Part shown: positions 21,190-30,174 of the stretch, in pieces
Layout of the letters: every line of letters begins with the position of its first letter
How positions within the stretch are numbered: position 1 is the first letter of the stretch
Origin: Thauera sp.
GTDB taxonomy: Bacteria > Pseudomonadota > Gammaproteobacteria > Burkholderiales > Rhodocyclaceae
Assembly: GCA_024235615.1 (NCBI GenBank)
Contig: JACKMB010000001.1
Span: 310,001 to 374,000 of the forward strand
DNA: 64,000 nt
Direction: 5' to 3'
Notes under the pieces: generated by a model
Told to the model about the DNA's origin: nothing
The model's input: the letters and a program-made list of their open reading frames with translations, nothing else
The model's database searches: none
Position numbers and translations under genes: made by a program

Positions 21190-22134
21190 ATGGTTCAGGA
21201 CCAGGACCGAGGCATCCCCGAAGCAGGCCAGCCGCAGCCTCTGCATGCGGAAACCTCTCCTCTGCAGCGCGGGCTGACGGTCGAGGAAGCCTTCGTCGCC
21301 CTGGCCCGATCGTGCGTCCGCCAGTGGCAGGGCAATGTCGCCGGCGCGTCGCACGCCGAGGCGGACCAGGCGGCGGAATTCATCCATCAGATCCGGGTTG
21401 CGCTGAGACGGCTGCGGTCCGCAATGAAGGTCTTTGCGCCTGCATTGCCCAGCGCCTTCACCGAGACGTGGCCGCAGCGCCTTCGCGACAACGCCGACCG
21501 TTTCGGGCCGGCGCGGGATCTCGATGTCCTCCGCACCGAGCTGCTCGACGCCATCGCACCGGAATGGCTGATCGGCACGGTCGCGTTTCGCGATCTGGTC
21601 GACGTCGTAGATCGGGAACGACACACCGCGAACGAAGCGGCGAAGCGCGCCCTGGATCCCGAAGAGCAGGCACGCATTGCCCTCGCGTTCAATGCCGACC
21701 TGCTCCAACTGCCACGACGCGGGCCCGCCCCAGGTCTCGAGCTGACCGAATTCGCCCGGGAACGGCTGGTTCGCGCGCGGCGACGCGCGCGCGAGCGCTT
21801 CAATGCCGCGTCGAGTCTCGAGCCCGCACAGTTGCACCGGCTGCGCATCGGCCTGAAGGATCTGCGCTACGCGGTCGAGTTCTTCGCGCCCCTGCTGGGT
21901 CGCAAGACGGTGCGTTCCTACCTGGAGCGGCTCACCCAGGCGCAGACCACGCTCGGTTTCCTGCAGGACCTGGAGGTGGCGCGCGGCCGCCTGGAGATCT
22001 GGGCACACGCGGCCCCCTCGCTGTCGCTGGCCGCCGGCTTCGTGCTCGGGTGGCATGGCCCGCGCTATTCGGGCCTGCGCAGCCGCGTGCTGGAAGAGAC
22101 GAGGCCCGTGCTTTGGGGGCGCACTCCCTGGTAG
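21190..22134 (+). CDS. CHAD domain protein
   Basis: A 314-aa helical protein with two CHAD repeats: [18 protein letters not shown] and [18 protein letters not shown] both show the conserved His and Arg/Lys pattern. CHAD domains bind polyphosphate through these basic residues. No CYTH domain is fused to it. The ATG at 21190 is preceded by GAGGTAGGCGAG. A PPK2 polyphosphate kinase is encoded 18 kb away in the same window; a link is possible but only inferred. Confidence 0.88.
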   Translation: MVQDQDRGIPEAGQPQPLHAETSPLQRGLTVEEAFVALARSCVRQWQGNVAGASHAEADQAAEFIHQIRVALRRLRSAMKVFAPALPSAFTETWPQRLRDNADRFGPARDLDVLRTELLDAIAPEWLIGTVAFRDLVDVVDRERHTANEAAKRALDPEEQARIALAFNADLLQLPRRGPAPGLELTEFARERLVRARRRARERFNAASSLEPAQLHRLRIGLKDLRYAVEFFAPLLGRKTVRSYLERLTQAQTTLGFLQDLEVARGRLEIWAHAAPSLSLAAGFVLGWHGPRYSGLRSRVLEETRPVLWGRTPW

Positions 22135-22204
22135 CTCGGCCTGCCCTGCTCGCGGGCAGCTCGCGTCGAGCATCGCGAGCGGCGACAGCCGCTCGCCGGC
22201 CGAT

Positions 22205-22831
22205 TCAGCGTCGCCTGACCAGCCAGTCGAGCAGCGGCCTCCAGTGAAGCTGATCGACGGGATCGATCCGATTGCCATCGAATAGCGTCACCCCGGTCTC
22301 GACCGCCTGAACGTAGCGCTGCGACTGTCGTATGCAGGCGATCAGGGGCAGGTCGAACTGCTGCAGATACTCCACGAGCAGGCGTGAGGCGTTCGTGCGC
22401 GGATCGACCCGCATGCCGACGATCGCGATGTCCACCCGGTCCTTGCGCACCGCCTTCGTCTCGGCGAGCTCTTCGAAGAAGTCGCGGCTGGCGAGCATGT
22501 CGAAGCGCGACGGCGAAACGGGCACCACGATCCTGTCCATCGCGCTCAAGGCCAGCTTCAGGCGTTTGCCATGCAGACCCGCCGGCGTGTCGAGGATCGC
22601 CACCGTGCAGTCCTTGGGTGGCGCATCGAACTCGTCGCCCGCGATGTCCCAGTGGCGGATGGGCGCGAGGCTGCGCGGCCGTCCGGCCAGCCATCGAGCG
22701 GTCGACTGCTGCCGATCGAGGTCGCCGAGATAGACGAGCTCGTCGTTCCTCGCAAACCAGCTCGCCAGATGCACGGCCAGCGTCGACTTGCCGCTGCCCC
22801 CTTTCGGATTGGCCACCATGATCCTGCGCAT
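22205..22831 (-). CDS. ParA-family ATPase
   Basis: A 208-aa ParA/MinD-type ATPase with a deviant Walker A (NPKGGSGKST), Walker A' (DLDRQQSTARW) and Walker B-like AILDTPAGL. The short length and lack of an N-terminal helix-turn-helix are typical of small (type Ib) ParA proteins that position cargo or small plasmids over the nucleoid. It is divergent from a DNA-binding-like protein 78 bases away, which may be its partner. No parB/parC-like neighbour or replication gene is present. Confidence 0.9.
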   Translation of the reverse strand: MRRIMVANPKGGSGKSTLAVHLASWFARNDELVYLGDLDRQQSTARWLAGRPRSLAPIRHWDIAGDEFDAPPKDCTVAILDTPAGLHGKRLKLALSAMDRIVVPVSPSRFDMLASRDFFEELAETKAVRKDRVDIAIVGMRVDPRTNASRLLVEYLQQFDLPLIACIRQSQRYVQAVETGVTLFDGNRIDPVDQLHWRPLLDWLVRRR

Positions 22832-22857
22832 TTCGATTGCTCTCGGGACGCTAAAGT

Positions 22858-22872
22858 TATAAATTGTTTATA
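22858..22872. promoter_or_regulatory. AT-rich palindrome between the parA-like and basic-protein genes
   Basis: TATAAA-TTG-TTTATA, a perfect 15-bp inverted repeat in an AT-rich 78-bp divergent region of otherwise GC-rich DNA. It overlaps the likely promoter area for both genes, and could be an operator for the adjacent DNA-binding-like protein. This is inferred from position. Confidence 0.4.
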
Positions 22873-22909
22873 CAGTTTATCCCTTTTTAAACCTGCTCGG
22901 GAGAGCGAC

Positions 22910-23440
22910 GTGAACGAAGAAATCCAGGCAACGCCCAAGACGGACGAGGCGCCCGCGACGGCCGCCGCCCCGGCTGCGGTCCCCCCGCAGACCGAAGCGC
23001 CGGTGCCGGCCACCCCGAAAAGCCCGGCGAAGCCCGCTGCGAAGGCAAAGCCGCGAAAGGCGCCGGCTCCCGTTGCAAGCGCCGCGCCGGACGCCTCGAA
23101 GCCCGCTCCCGCAAGGAAGCGGGCTGCACCGCCGGTCAAGAATGCCGCTGCGGTCGACGCCCCGGCCCCCGCAGAACCACCCAAGGCCACCAAGGCCACC
23201 AAGGCGAAAAAGCATGCGCCTGCAAAGCCCAAGCTCGTTCGCGACAGCTTCACCCTGCCAGAGAACGACTACGCCCTCTTCGCCAGCCTGAAGCAGCGTG
23301 CCCTCAAAAGCGGCGCCGAGGTCAAGAAGAGCGAGCTGCTGCGCGCCGGGCTGGCCATGCTGGCGCTCGCCGATGACGCGGCATTCCTCGAGGCGGTCGG
23401 CCGCATCGAGCGCATCAAGACCGGGCGACCGAAGAAGTAG
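22910..23440 (+). CDS. Histone H1-like basic protein with C-terminal ribbon-helix-helix-like domain
   Basis: A 176-aa protein. Residues 1-105 are Ala/Pro/Lys-rich, low-complexity and probably disordered, as in bacterial H1-like proteins. The C-terminal ~70 residues (VRDSFTLPENDYALFASLKQ, then a segment with KKSELLRAGLAML) look like a short ribbon-helix-helix-type DNA-binding domain. It starts at GTG 22910, preceded by GGGAGAG. Divergence from a ParA-like ATPase suggests it may be the DNA-binding partner of a two-component positioning module. Confidence 0.7.
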   Translation: MNEEIQATPKTDEAPATAAAPAAVPPQTEAPVPATPKSPAKPAAKAKPRKAPAPVASAAPDASKPAPARKRAAPPVKNAAAVDAPAPAEPPKATKATKAKKHAPAKPKLVRDSFTLPENDYALFASLKQRALKSGAEVKKSELLRAGLAMLALADDAAFLEAVGRIERIKTGRPKK

Positions 23441-23494
23441 GCCGTCCTGTCGGTCAGCCCGCTTGCGCTGCGGGCGGGGGGCCGGCCCTGGATC

Positions 23495-26371
23495 TCAATG
23501 TGCGTCCGGCGGCTGCATCGCCGAGGCCGCCGTTGCCGCTTCGCCTCCCGCAGCCGCATCGTCCCGCCATGCGCCACAGGCCACGAAGAGCTCGAACAGA
23601 TCGGGGTCGATCACCCGACGGGCACACAGGGTGCGCATGATGGCGAGCGCCTCGTCGGCGCTGTGCGCGGTCTTGTACGGACGATCGTGTGCAGTCAGCG
23701 CCTCGAAGATGTCCGCGATCGCGATGATGCGCGCCTCGACGCTCAGGGCCGCTGCGCACAGGCCGCGCGGATAGCCTCGCCCGTCCATCGTCTCGTGGTG
23801 CCCGGCCGCGATTTCCGCAACGCTGGCGAGGTCTGGCGGAAACGGCAGGCGCTCGAGCATCAGGATGGTCTCGACGATGTGTTCGTTGATCTTGAAGCGC
23901 TCCTCGGCAGTCAAGGTCCCGCGCGCGACGGTGAGGTTGTGCAGCTCGCCGCGATCGTAGAGTGCAGCGGGCGGCCGCATCGAGAACCCCCACGGGTTCC
24001 CGGGCGCAAAGCGCGTGCTGTCCTGACGCGGAACGATATGCTCGGGGCGATCCGCGAGCAGCGCCTCCTCGGCCGGAGGCGGGCGCTCCGGCAGGTGCGC
24101 GCGGCGCTCCAGCTCGGCGGTGGACAGGCCGAGGCCGTCGTCCAGGGTCCGCATCCAGCGTCGCCGGGCGATCTGCCGCAGGCGTTCGGCGTCCGCCTCC
24201 GTCATCGCCTCTCCCCCCACGTTGCAGCGCGCGACGAACGCGAACTCCTCGTCGAGCACTTGCCAGGCCGTGTCGCGTCGCTGCCGCAGCGTCCCCTCAT
24301 CGAGCCCCTGCGCCACGCCTTTCCAATAGGCGACCTCGGCGTCGCGCTTGAGCACCTCGAAGCGGGTACGGATCTCGTGGATTCGATTGTGCAGGGTCTC
24401 GAGCTTGGTGGCCTTGTCGATCACGTAGTCGGGCGTCGTGAGCTTGCCGCAGTCGTGCATCCACGCCCCCATCTGCAGCGCCTCCCAGCCCGAGGCATCG
24501 AGCCGGTAGGCCGCCAGCGGCCCCCTGTCGAAATCATGCGCCGCGCGCGCCAGTCGGGTTGCGATCTGCGGTACGCGCCGGCAATGGCCGCCCGTGAACG
24601 GCGACTTGGCATCGATCGCCTCGGCGATGAGGCGCATCACGCCGTGCAACAGATCCTTGCGACCGTCGAGGAGACGCTGGTTCTCCAGCGCGATCGCCGC
24701 GGAACCGGCAAGCGCGGCCAGGAAGCCGACGACCTCGCTGCGTTGCAGGCTGCTGGCGGCTGCGGCGCGGTCGGTGAGGACCAGGGTACCGAGTCGCTGA
24801 CCATTGCCGATCTGCAGCGGAATCAGCAACACCTGCCAGGCGGCGCCGGCCGATGCCGGAATCCGGACGCTGAACGGTCCGTCGCCCGCGGCCTGCGGAT
24901 CCGGAAGGCGGGACCAATCGAGCTCCTCCGGAAGGGAGTCGCTGCCATCACTGGCATCGAGCCAGCCGGCGCCACTGCGATGCAGGGCGAACACGTGCAC
25001 CGCGCACCACGGCACCTGGGCCACCTCACGCGCGCCGGCGCGCACCTCCAGCAAGAGGCTGCGCACATCCCGGGCCGTGCCGAGGTCGCGCCCCAGCTCG
25101 ATGAAGCGCGCGATCGTGGCCTGCATCATCGCGATCGCCCCCGCCAGGCGGTCGACCTCCAGGATGATCGAGTGGGTTTCCGCCCCGGAGCGGAACTGCA
25201 ACGCCGAGACCGCATGCGCCACGCCCGACAGTCGGTGCAGGGGTTTCGTCAGCAGGCGGGACAGGCCCCATGCGAGCGGAAGGCTGAGCAGCACGGCGAC
25301 GATCGTGAAGAGAATCGAGCGCTCGCGCTGGCGGAGGGCCTCGGCGAAGATCTCATCGTCCGGGACGGCCACGGCCAGGGTCCAGCCGTCGTCGCCGAGA
25401 CCGGCGAGCGGCGCCAACGAAACGTGCCAGCTCCGTCCGGCCGCATCCTCGAGGACGCGTGTCGATGACCCATCGCCCGCGGGCGCGTCCAGGGCTCGGG
25501 TAATCAGGACGTCACCCTCCGGAGCCCCTGCGCCAGCCGGCGCAGTGTGTCCCGCGATGACGCTGCGGTCCCTCGCCAGAAGGCGCACCAGCGTCGAGGG
25601 TATGGCCGACTCCCGGGACATCGCCAGGGACAGTGCGGCAAAATCGACGTTGATACCGACCACGGCCGCACCGTTGCGCTGGGCGAAAGTGAGTCCGCGC
25701 GAGCCCGAGTGCCGCAATGCGTAGGGTGGCGACACGATCAGCGCGTTGCTCGCCGCCGCGCGGCGATACCAGTCGGTCAGGCGCGGCTCGGAGGGTGCCG
25801 CCGACGCCGGTGAGGAGCCGAGGAAACGCAGGTCCCGGTCGAAGCGGTACTCGAGCGGCACTGGCGGAGCGTCGTGCTGCTCGGACCTGCCGGCGTCGAG
25901 CAGCGTCCACACCGCCTCACCCCGCCCTGTCTGGCTTGCGCTGGCGCGGGTCAGAAGGAAGAAGCCGCCGTCGCCGTACCCGACCATGACCGAGTCGATC
26001 AGCGGGTCGGCCGCCATGAGTCCGGTGAGCTCCGGCAGGAACCGGAGGCGTTCTGCGAAGCCCGCCGCGTCCGCGAGCGGCGAGGTCGAGAGCAGGATGA
26101 ATGCGCGTCGAACCGAACGCTCGACGTCCTCGAGGGCCGCACGGACATCTTCGGCAAGCGCCCGGAACAGACGCTGGTTTGCCGCCTCGAGGAGTGCGCT
26201 GGTTTCGCGGAAATGATGAAGCGAGATCGTCGCGCCCACCCCGAGGATCAGCAGCGAGAACAGCACGGCCACCGGAATGTGCAGGGGCAGCCGCAGCGGT
26301 GTCGAGCGGACGGGGCTCGAACGCTGCGGGATCCGGCCGGAGTGCCCCGGCATGTCTGCATTCGGTCTCAT
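23495..26371 (-). CDS. Membrane sensor HD-GYP phosphodiesterase with Cache, HAMP and GAF regions
   Basis: A ~958-aa c-di-GMP phosphodiesterase-like protein. Order: N-terminal transmembrane helix (HIPVAVLFSLLILGVGATI), a ~290-residue periplasmic Cache-like sensor, a second transmembrane helix (ILFTIVAVLLSLPLAWGL), HAMP, GAF-like, then HD-GYP. The metal motif HDCGKL is near residue 637 and HHETMDGRGYP near 856. These are normally about 70 residues apart, so an insertion of about 150 residues sits inside the domain. In-frame starts at 26371 and 26353 are both possible. Confidence 0.88.
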   Translation of the reverse strand: MRPNADMPGHSGRIPQRSSPVRSTPLRLPLHIPVAVLFSLLILGVGATISLHHFRETSALLEAANQRLFRALAEDVRAALEDVERSVRRAFILLSTSPLADAAGFAERLRFLPELTGLMAADPLIDSVMVGYGDGGFFLLTRASASQTGRGEAVWTLLDAGRSEQHDAPPVPLEYRFDRDLRFLGSSPASAAPSEPRLTDWYRRAAASNALIVSPPYALRHSGSRGLTFAQRNGAAVVGINVDFAALSLAMSRESAIPSTLVRLLARDRSVIAGHTAPAGAGAPEGDVLITRALDAPAGDGSSTRVLEDAAGRSWHVSLAPLAGLGDDGWTLAVAVPDDEIFAEALRQRERSILFTIVAVLLSLPLAWGLSRLLTKPLHRLSGVAHAVSALQFRSGAETHSIILEVDRLAGAIAMMQATIARFIELGRDLGTARDVRSLLLEVRAGAREVAQVPWCAVHVFALHRSGAGWLDASDGSDSLPEELDWSRLPDPQAAGDGPFSVRIPASAGAAWQVLLIPLQIGNGQRLGTLVLTDRAAAASSLQRSEVVGFLAALAGSAAIALENQRLLDGRKDLLHGVMRLIAEAIDAKSPFTGGHCRRVPQIATRLARAAHDFDRGPLAAYRLDASGWEALQMGAWMHDCGKLTTPDYVIDKATKLETLHNRIHEIRTRFEVLKRDAEVAYWKGVAQGLDEGTLRQRRDTAWQVLDEEFAFVARCNVGGEAMTEADAERLRQIARRRWMRTLDDGLGLSTAELERRAHLPERPPPAEEALLADRPEHIVPRQDSTRFAPGNPWGFSMRPPAALYDRGELHNLTVARGTLTAEERFKINEHIVETILMLERLPFPPDLASVAEIAAGHHETMDGRGYPRGLCAAALSVEARIIAIADIFEALTAHDRPYKTAHSADEALAIMRTLCARRVIDPDLFELFVACGAWRDDAAAGGEAATAASAMQPPDAH

Positions 26372-26648
26372 CGGCGCGCTGCTCGTCCAGATCGCGGAGC
26401 ACGGCAACTGGCCATGCCACCACCCACACTCTGACAGGGGCGGATGACGGCCTGATGATCCTGGTCATCCAGGGCTCGCTGAAATGGGGCATCTGCGGCA
26501 CCGGGGCCGGCACCGTCACAAAAACGTAACCGGAAGATCGGATCCTCGGGCGGAGAATCTCCTGCGAGCCGAACCATCCGCCGTGTTCGGGCAGACGCAC
26601 AAGCGACCGATGCGGGAGTTTCCAGAGCAATTGACAGGAGGGATACAC

Positions 26649-26852
26649 ATGCAGCGCACACTTGATCCGCTCGACCAGGCCGCCGCAAACTCGCACCGCT
26701 TCATCACGGGCGACGCGCACCGATCAACGCTCCACTACCAGGGGGCGCGCGCACTCCCGAAGCCGCGCATCGCAGATCTGATCGACGACGGCGACGCGCT
26801 GACGGAATGGCACCGGAACATGGCCAAGCTGCGGGAGCGACACAAGGTCTAG
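26649..26852 (+). CDS. Small protein of unknown function (67 aa)
   Basis: A 67-residue soluble, charged protein (HRSTLHYQGARALPKP near the middle, EWHRNMAKLRERHKV at the end). I do not recognise it. A strong ribosome site (ACAGGAGGG) lies 7-8 bases before the ATG, better than most in the window, which supports translation. It stands alone between the divergent HD-GYP gene and the convergent phnX. No membrane segment or cysteine motif is visible. Confidence 0.6.
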   Translation: MQRTLDPLDQAAANSHRFITGDAHRSTLHYQGARALPKPRIADLIDDGDALTEWHRNMAKLRERHKV

Positions 26853-26954
26853 GCCGGCTGACACCTGGATGGGCGGAGCCATGCCGTGGGCATCGTAGCC
26901 CCCGGCTGCCCCGACGACGTGGATCGAAGCGCTGCACTCAGGCGGGTGAGCACT

Positions 26955-27767
26955 TCACGGGCGCTCCCCTCTTCCAAGCCGCGCCTCGATCTCGTCCAGC
27001 ACCGGGACCAGTTCGGCGATCGTGTCGATGACGAAATGAGCGCCGGCTTCGACGAAGGCCGGGGTGACGCGCTCGCGCACCGCGCGGCGTTCCTCGGCCG
27101 ATGCCGTCTCGTACTCGGCCAGCGTCAAGCCCGCCGGGCTGCCCGAGAGCGCCAGGCCGACGGTCCACATCCCCGCATGGATCCCCTCCGCGATCCCGGG
27201 CAGCGTGTCGTCCACCTTCACACAGCGGGCCACGCTGCCGATGCCGAGATCCAGCACGCACTGCAGGGCCATCCACGGGCCGGGGCGGGCCCCCGCCTCG
27301 AGATCGTCGGCGCATACGGTGCAGTCGGGGGCATAGCCCTTCGCCTCCGCCGCTGCCATCAGCCGCTCCATCACCTGGCGAGGGTAGCCGGTCGTGGAGC
27401 CGATCTTCATGCCCCGCCCACGAATCGCCGCAATCGTCTCCAGCGTCCCGGGGATCAGGTCCGCGTGGGCGGCGACGCGCTCGACCTGCAAGGGTAGAAA
27501 GGTCCGGTAGATGTGGTCGATGTCGGCATGGCTCATCGGGCGGCCGAAGCGGGCCTGCCAGCGCGCGCCGACGACGGGGTCCGCACCGAGCGCTTCGATG
27601 TGCTGCCACTTGCCGAGGCCCATCGGCCCGCGTGCCTCGGCGAGCGAAAGCTCGAAATCGAAGGCCTGCCTGAAGGCGTCCACGAAGATCTGGGTGGGAG
27701 CGAAGGAGCCGAAATCGACGGTCGTGCCGGCCCAATCGAAGATCACTGCTTCGAGTCGATGCTGCAT
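26955..27767 (-). CDS. phnX: Phosphonoacetaldehyde hydrolase (phosphonatase) PhnX
   Basis: A 270-aa HAD-family enzyme that splits phosphonoacetaldehyde into acetaldehyde and phosphate. Motif I is FDWAGTTVD (nucleophile Asp, with the Ala-Gly-Thr typical of phosphonatase), the Schiff-base lysine is in [10 protein letters not shown], motif II is GSTTGYP, and motif III/IV is [10 protein letters not shown]. The ATG at 27767 has AGGA upstream. It is the last gene of the minus-strand transport and catabolism operon and acts on the product of PhnW. Confidence 0.96.
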   Translation of the reverse strand: MQHRLEAVIFDWAGTTVDFGSFAPTQIFVDAFRQAFDFELSLAEARGPMGLGKWQHIEALGADPVVGARWQARFGRPMSHADIDHIYRTFLPLQVERVAAHADLIPGTLETIAAIRGRGMKIGSTTGYPRQVMERLMAAAEAKGYAPDCTVCADDLEAGARPGPWMALQCVLDLGIGSVARCVKVDDTLPGIAEGIHAGMWTVGLALSGSPAGLTLAEYETASAEERRAVRERVTPAFVEAGAHFVIDTIAELVPVLDEIEARLGRGERP

Positions 27768-27802
27768 GGTGGTGTATTCCTGTCTTGGGAAGTGGTGATC
27801 GC

Positions 27803-29041
27803 TCACCCGGACGCCTTGCCCGCGCGCGTCGCCGCACAGCGGGCGAGGAATGCGGGCGCATAGGGGTCGAAGGGGGCATGCCGCGCCGGGTCGAAGCGCG
27901 CGGACGAGATGAACGGCGACACGTGCAGGACGAGTTCCGCGAGGAGCCTGCCGACACCGCCGGAGAAGGTGATCCCCGAGCCGTTACAGCCGGAGGCGAC
28001 GAACAGCCCATCGATGCGGCGCGAGGCGCCGAGGATGAGCTGAGCGTCATCGGTGTAGTTGCTCGGCCCGGTCACGTAATGCGCGATGCGGAGCGACCGC
28101 ACTGCGGGGAAGAAACCCTCGAGCGGATCGGCCCCCTCGGCCAGGCTCTCCCAGCCATCCGCATCGGCCGGATCGAACACGAATCCGCTCAGGTCCGCCG
28201 GAAGCTTGCGCGCATCGACCACCGCGGGGGAGCGCTCGCGGATGCCGAACAGGAGGCCGCCGACTTCGGGGCGGGCGTAGGCGCGGATCTCGGGCATGAA
28301 CACGATCGCGCCATTGCGCGGAAAGATCGGCGCTTGCTCGGTGATCCAGTAGTGGCTGCGCACGGGCGCCATCGGCAGGGGAAGGCCCAGTTCGACGCTG
28401 AGCAGGTTCGCCCAGGCACCGGCCGCATTGATGACGACGCGCGCTTCAAGGCGCCGCCCGTCGCTCAACTCGACCCCGGTCACCCGCGCGTCGGCATGCA
28501 GCACGTGGCGGACGTCGGCGTCCCGCATCAAGCGCACCCCGCCGCGAACGCCAGCCTTCAGGTAGGCCGAGGCGAGCAGGTAGGGGTCGACGTAGCAGTC
28601 CTCCGGGAAGAACACGGCGCAGTCGCCGGCCTGCCGTCGCAACCAGGGCGCACGCGCCTGCACCTCGGCACGGCTCGGTCGCTCGCTGCGGATCCCGAGG
28701 GCGGCTGCGGCCTCGGCGCGCTGCGACAAGGCCTCGGCCCCCTGCCGGGACACTACATGAAGCGCACCGGCGTGGTGACGCCCGAGATGCTCGCCTTCCG
28801 CCTCGAGCGCCTGCATGGCGAGGAAGGTTTCCCGGGCGAGCGCGACGAGCACCGGGTCGTCGCGGATCTGCGTCACCAGCGCCGCCGCTCGACTGGTCGC
28901 TCCGCCTGCAGGGTGTCCACGCTCCAGAATCGTCACCCGATGCCCCTGCCCCTGGCGGGCGAGCGACCAGGCGATGGCCGCACCGAAGATGCCGGCGCCG
29001 ATGATCAGGATGTCGCGCGCGCGGTCCAGGTCGGCACTCAT
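27803..29041 (-). CDS. FAD-dependent amine oxidase-like protein of the phosphonate cluster
   Basis: A 412-aa DAO-family flavoprotein: dinucleotide motif [20 protein letters not shown] at residues ~11-30, ATSRAAALV after it, and a C-terminal FAD block [20 protein letters not shown]. Relatives include glycine oxidase and sarcosine oxidase. Family members in phn clusters have been proposed to oxidise aminoethylphosphonate or its N-methyl form to phosphonoacetaldehyde; that role is inferred here from its place between phnW and phnX. It overlaps the phnW stop by 4 bases. Confidence 0.85.
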   Translation of the reverse strand: MSADLDRARDILIIGAGIFGAAIAWSLARQGQGHRVTILERGHPAGGATSRAAALVTQIRDDPVLVALARETFLAMQALEAEGEHLGRHHAGALHVVSRQGAEALSQRAEAAAALGIRSERPSRAEVQARAPWLRRQAGDCAVFFPEDCYVDPYLLASAYLKAGVRGGVRLMRDADVRHVLHADARVTGVELSDGRRLEARVVINAAGAWANLLSVELGLPLPMAPVRSHYWITEQAPIFPRNGAIVFMPEIRAYARPEVGGLLFGIRERSPAVVDARKLPADLSGFVFDPADADGWESLAEGADPLEGFFPAVRSLRIAHYVTGPSNYTDDAQLILGASRRIDGLFVASGCNGSGITFSGGVGRLLAELVLHVSPFISSARFDPARHAPFDPYAPAFLARCAATRAGKASG

Positions 29042-30159
29042 CCTGCCCCCAGCACGATGCCCGCTTCGCGCAGCGTCTCGCCGACCGCCGCCACCACCTT
29101 CTCGATGTCTGCGCCACCCAGCGCGCCGATGCAGCCCACGCGGAAGGTCTCGACCCGGGTCAGCTTGCCTGGATAGAGGATGAAGCCGCGCTCGCGCACC
29201 CGCTCGTAGAACGCCTTGAAGTCGTAGGCCGGATGTGCGGGCGCATGGAAGGTGACGATGATCGGCGCCTGCACTTCGGGGGCGAGGAAGGGTCGCAGGC
29301 CCAGCCCGCGCATGCCCTCGATCAGCGCGACGCAGTTGCGCGCGTAGCGTGCCCCGCGCACGGCCAGCCCGCCCTCCTCGCGGTACTGGGCGAGCGCCTC
29401 GTGCAACGCGGCCACCACGTGGGTGGGCGGCGTGAAGCGCCACTGGGTGGTCTTCTGCATGTAGGCCCACTGGTCGTGCAGGTCCAGCGCCAGCGAATGG
29501 CAGTTCCCCGCAGCGGCCTCCAGCGCAGCCCGGCGCACGATCACGAAGCCCATGCCGGGGACGCCCTCGAGGCACTTGCCCGAGGCCGCGACCACCGCAT
29601 CGATCGCGAGCGAACGCAGATCGATGTCGATGGCGCCGAAGGAGCTCATCGCATCGACGATCAGGCCGCGCCCCTGGCGTGCGACCACGGCGGCGATCCC
29701 GGCGAGGGGATTGAGGATGCCGGTCCCGGTCTCGCAATGCACCTGCGCCACGTGCGTGATCGCCGGGTCGGCGAGCAAGGCCGCCTCGATGGCTGCAGGG
29801 TCGGCCGGACAATCCTCGGGAAATGGCAGTTCGACCGCCTCGCGGCCCAGGTAGCCGAGGATGCGGACGATGCGCGCGCAATACGCGCCGTTGTTGGGCA
29901 CCAGCACCTTGCCGTGGCGGGGCACCAGGGTCCCCAGCGCGGCCTCGACCGAGAAGGTGCCCGAGCCTTGCAGGGGCACGCAGACGTGCGTGTCGGCGCC
30001 ATGGACGATGTCCACGAGCTGCCGGCACAGCTCGCCGGTGACGCGGTTGAAGGCGGCATCCCATGAGCCCCAGTCGTGCAGCATGGCCTGCTTGGTACGC
30101 AGCGAGGTCGTCAGCGGCCCGGGGGTCAGCAGCAGGGGATCGCGATCGGTCGAGTACAT
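29038..30159 (-). CDS. phnW: 2-Aminoethylphosphonate--pyruvate transaminase PhnW
   Basis: A 373-aa class V PLP aminotransferase that converts 2-aminoethylphosphonate and pyruvate to phosphonoacetaldehyde and alanine. Evidence: N-terminal [33 protein letters not shown] and the PLP lysine in [15 protein letters not shown]. Length matches the family (~365-375). The start lies 15 bases from the permease stop, and the 3' end overlaps the FAD oxidase, so it is an operon member. Confidence 0.96.
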   Translation of the reverse strand: MYSTDRDPLLLTPGPLTTSLRTKQAMLHDWGSWDAAFNRVTGELCRQLVDIVHGADTHVCVPLQGSGTFSVEAALGTLVPRHGKVLVPNNGAYCARIVRILGYLGREAVELPFPEDCPADPAAIEAALLADPAITHVAQVHCETGTGILNPLAGIAAVVARQGRGLIVDAMSSFGAIDIDLRSLAIDAVVAASGKCLEGVPGMGFVIVRRAALEAAAGNCHSLALDLHDQWAYMQKTTQWRFTPPTHVVAALHEALAQYREEGGLAVRGARYARNCVALIEGMRGLGLRPFLAPEVQAPIIVTFHAPAHPAYDFKAFYERVRERGFILYPGKLTRVETFRVGCIGALGGADIEKVVAAVGETLREAGIVLGAG

Positions 30160-30174
30160 GGATTCTCCGGGTTC

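Noticed and set aside
21190-22134. Adenylate-cyclase or thiamine triphosphatase (CYTH) function for the CHAD protein
   Set aside because: No CYTH EXEXK motif is present; only CHAD repeats are visible.
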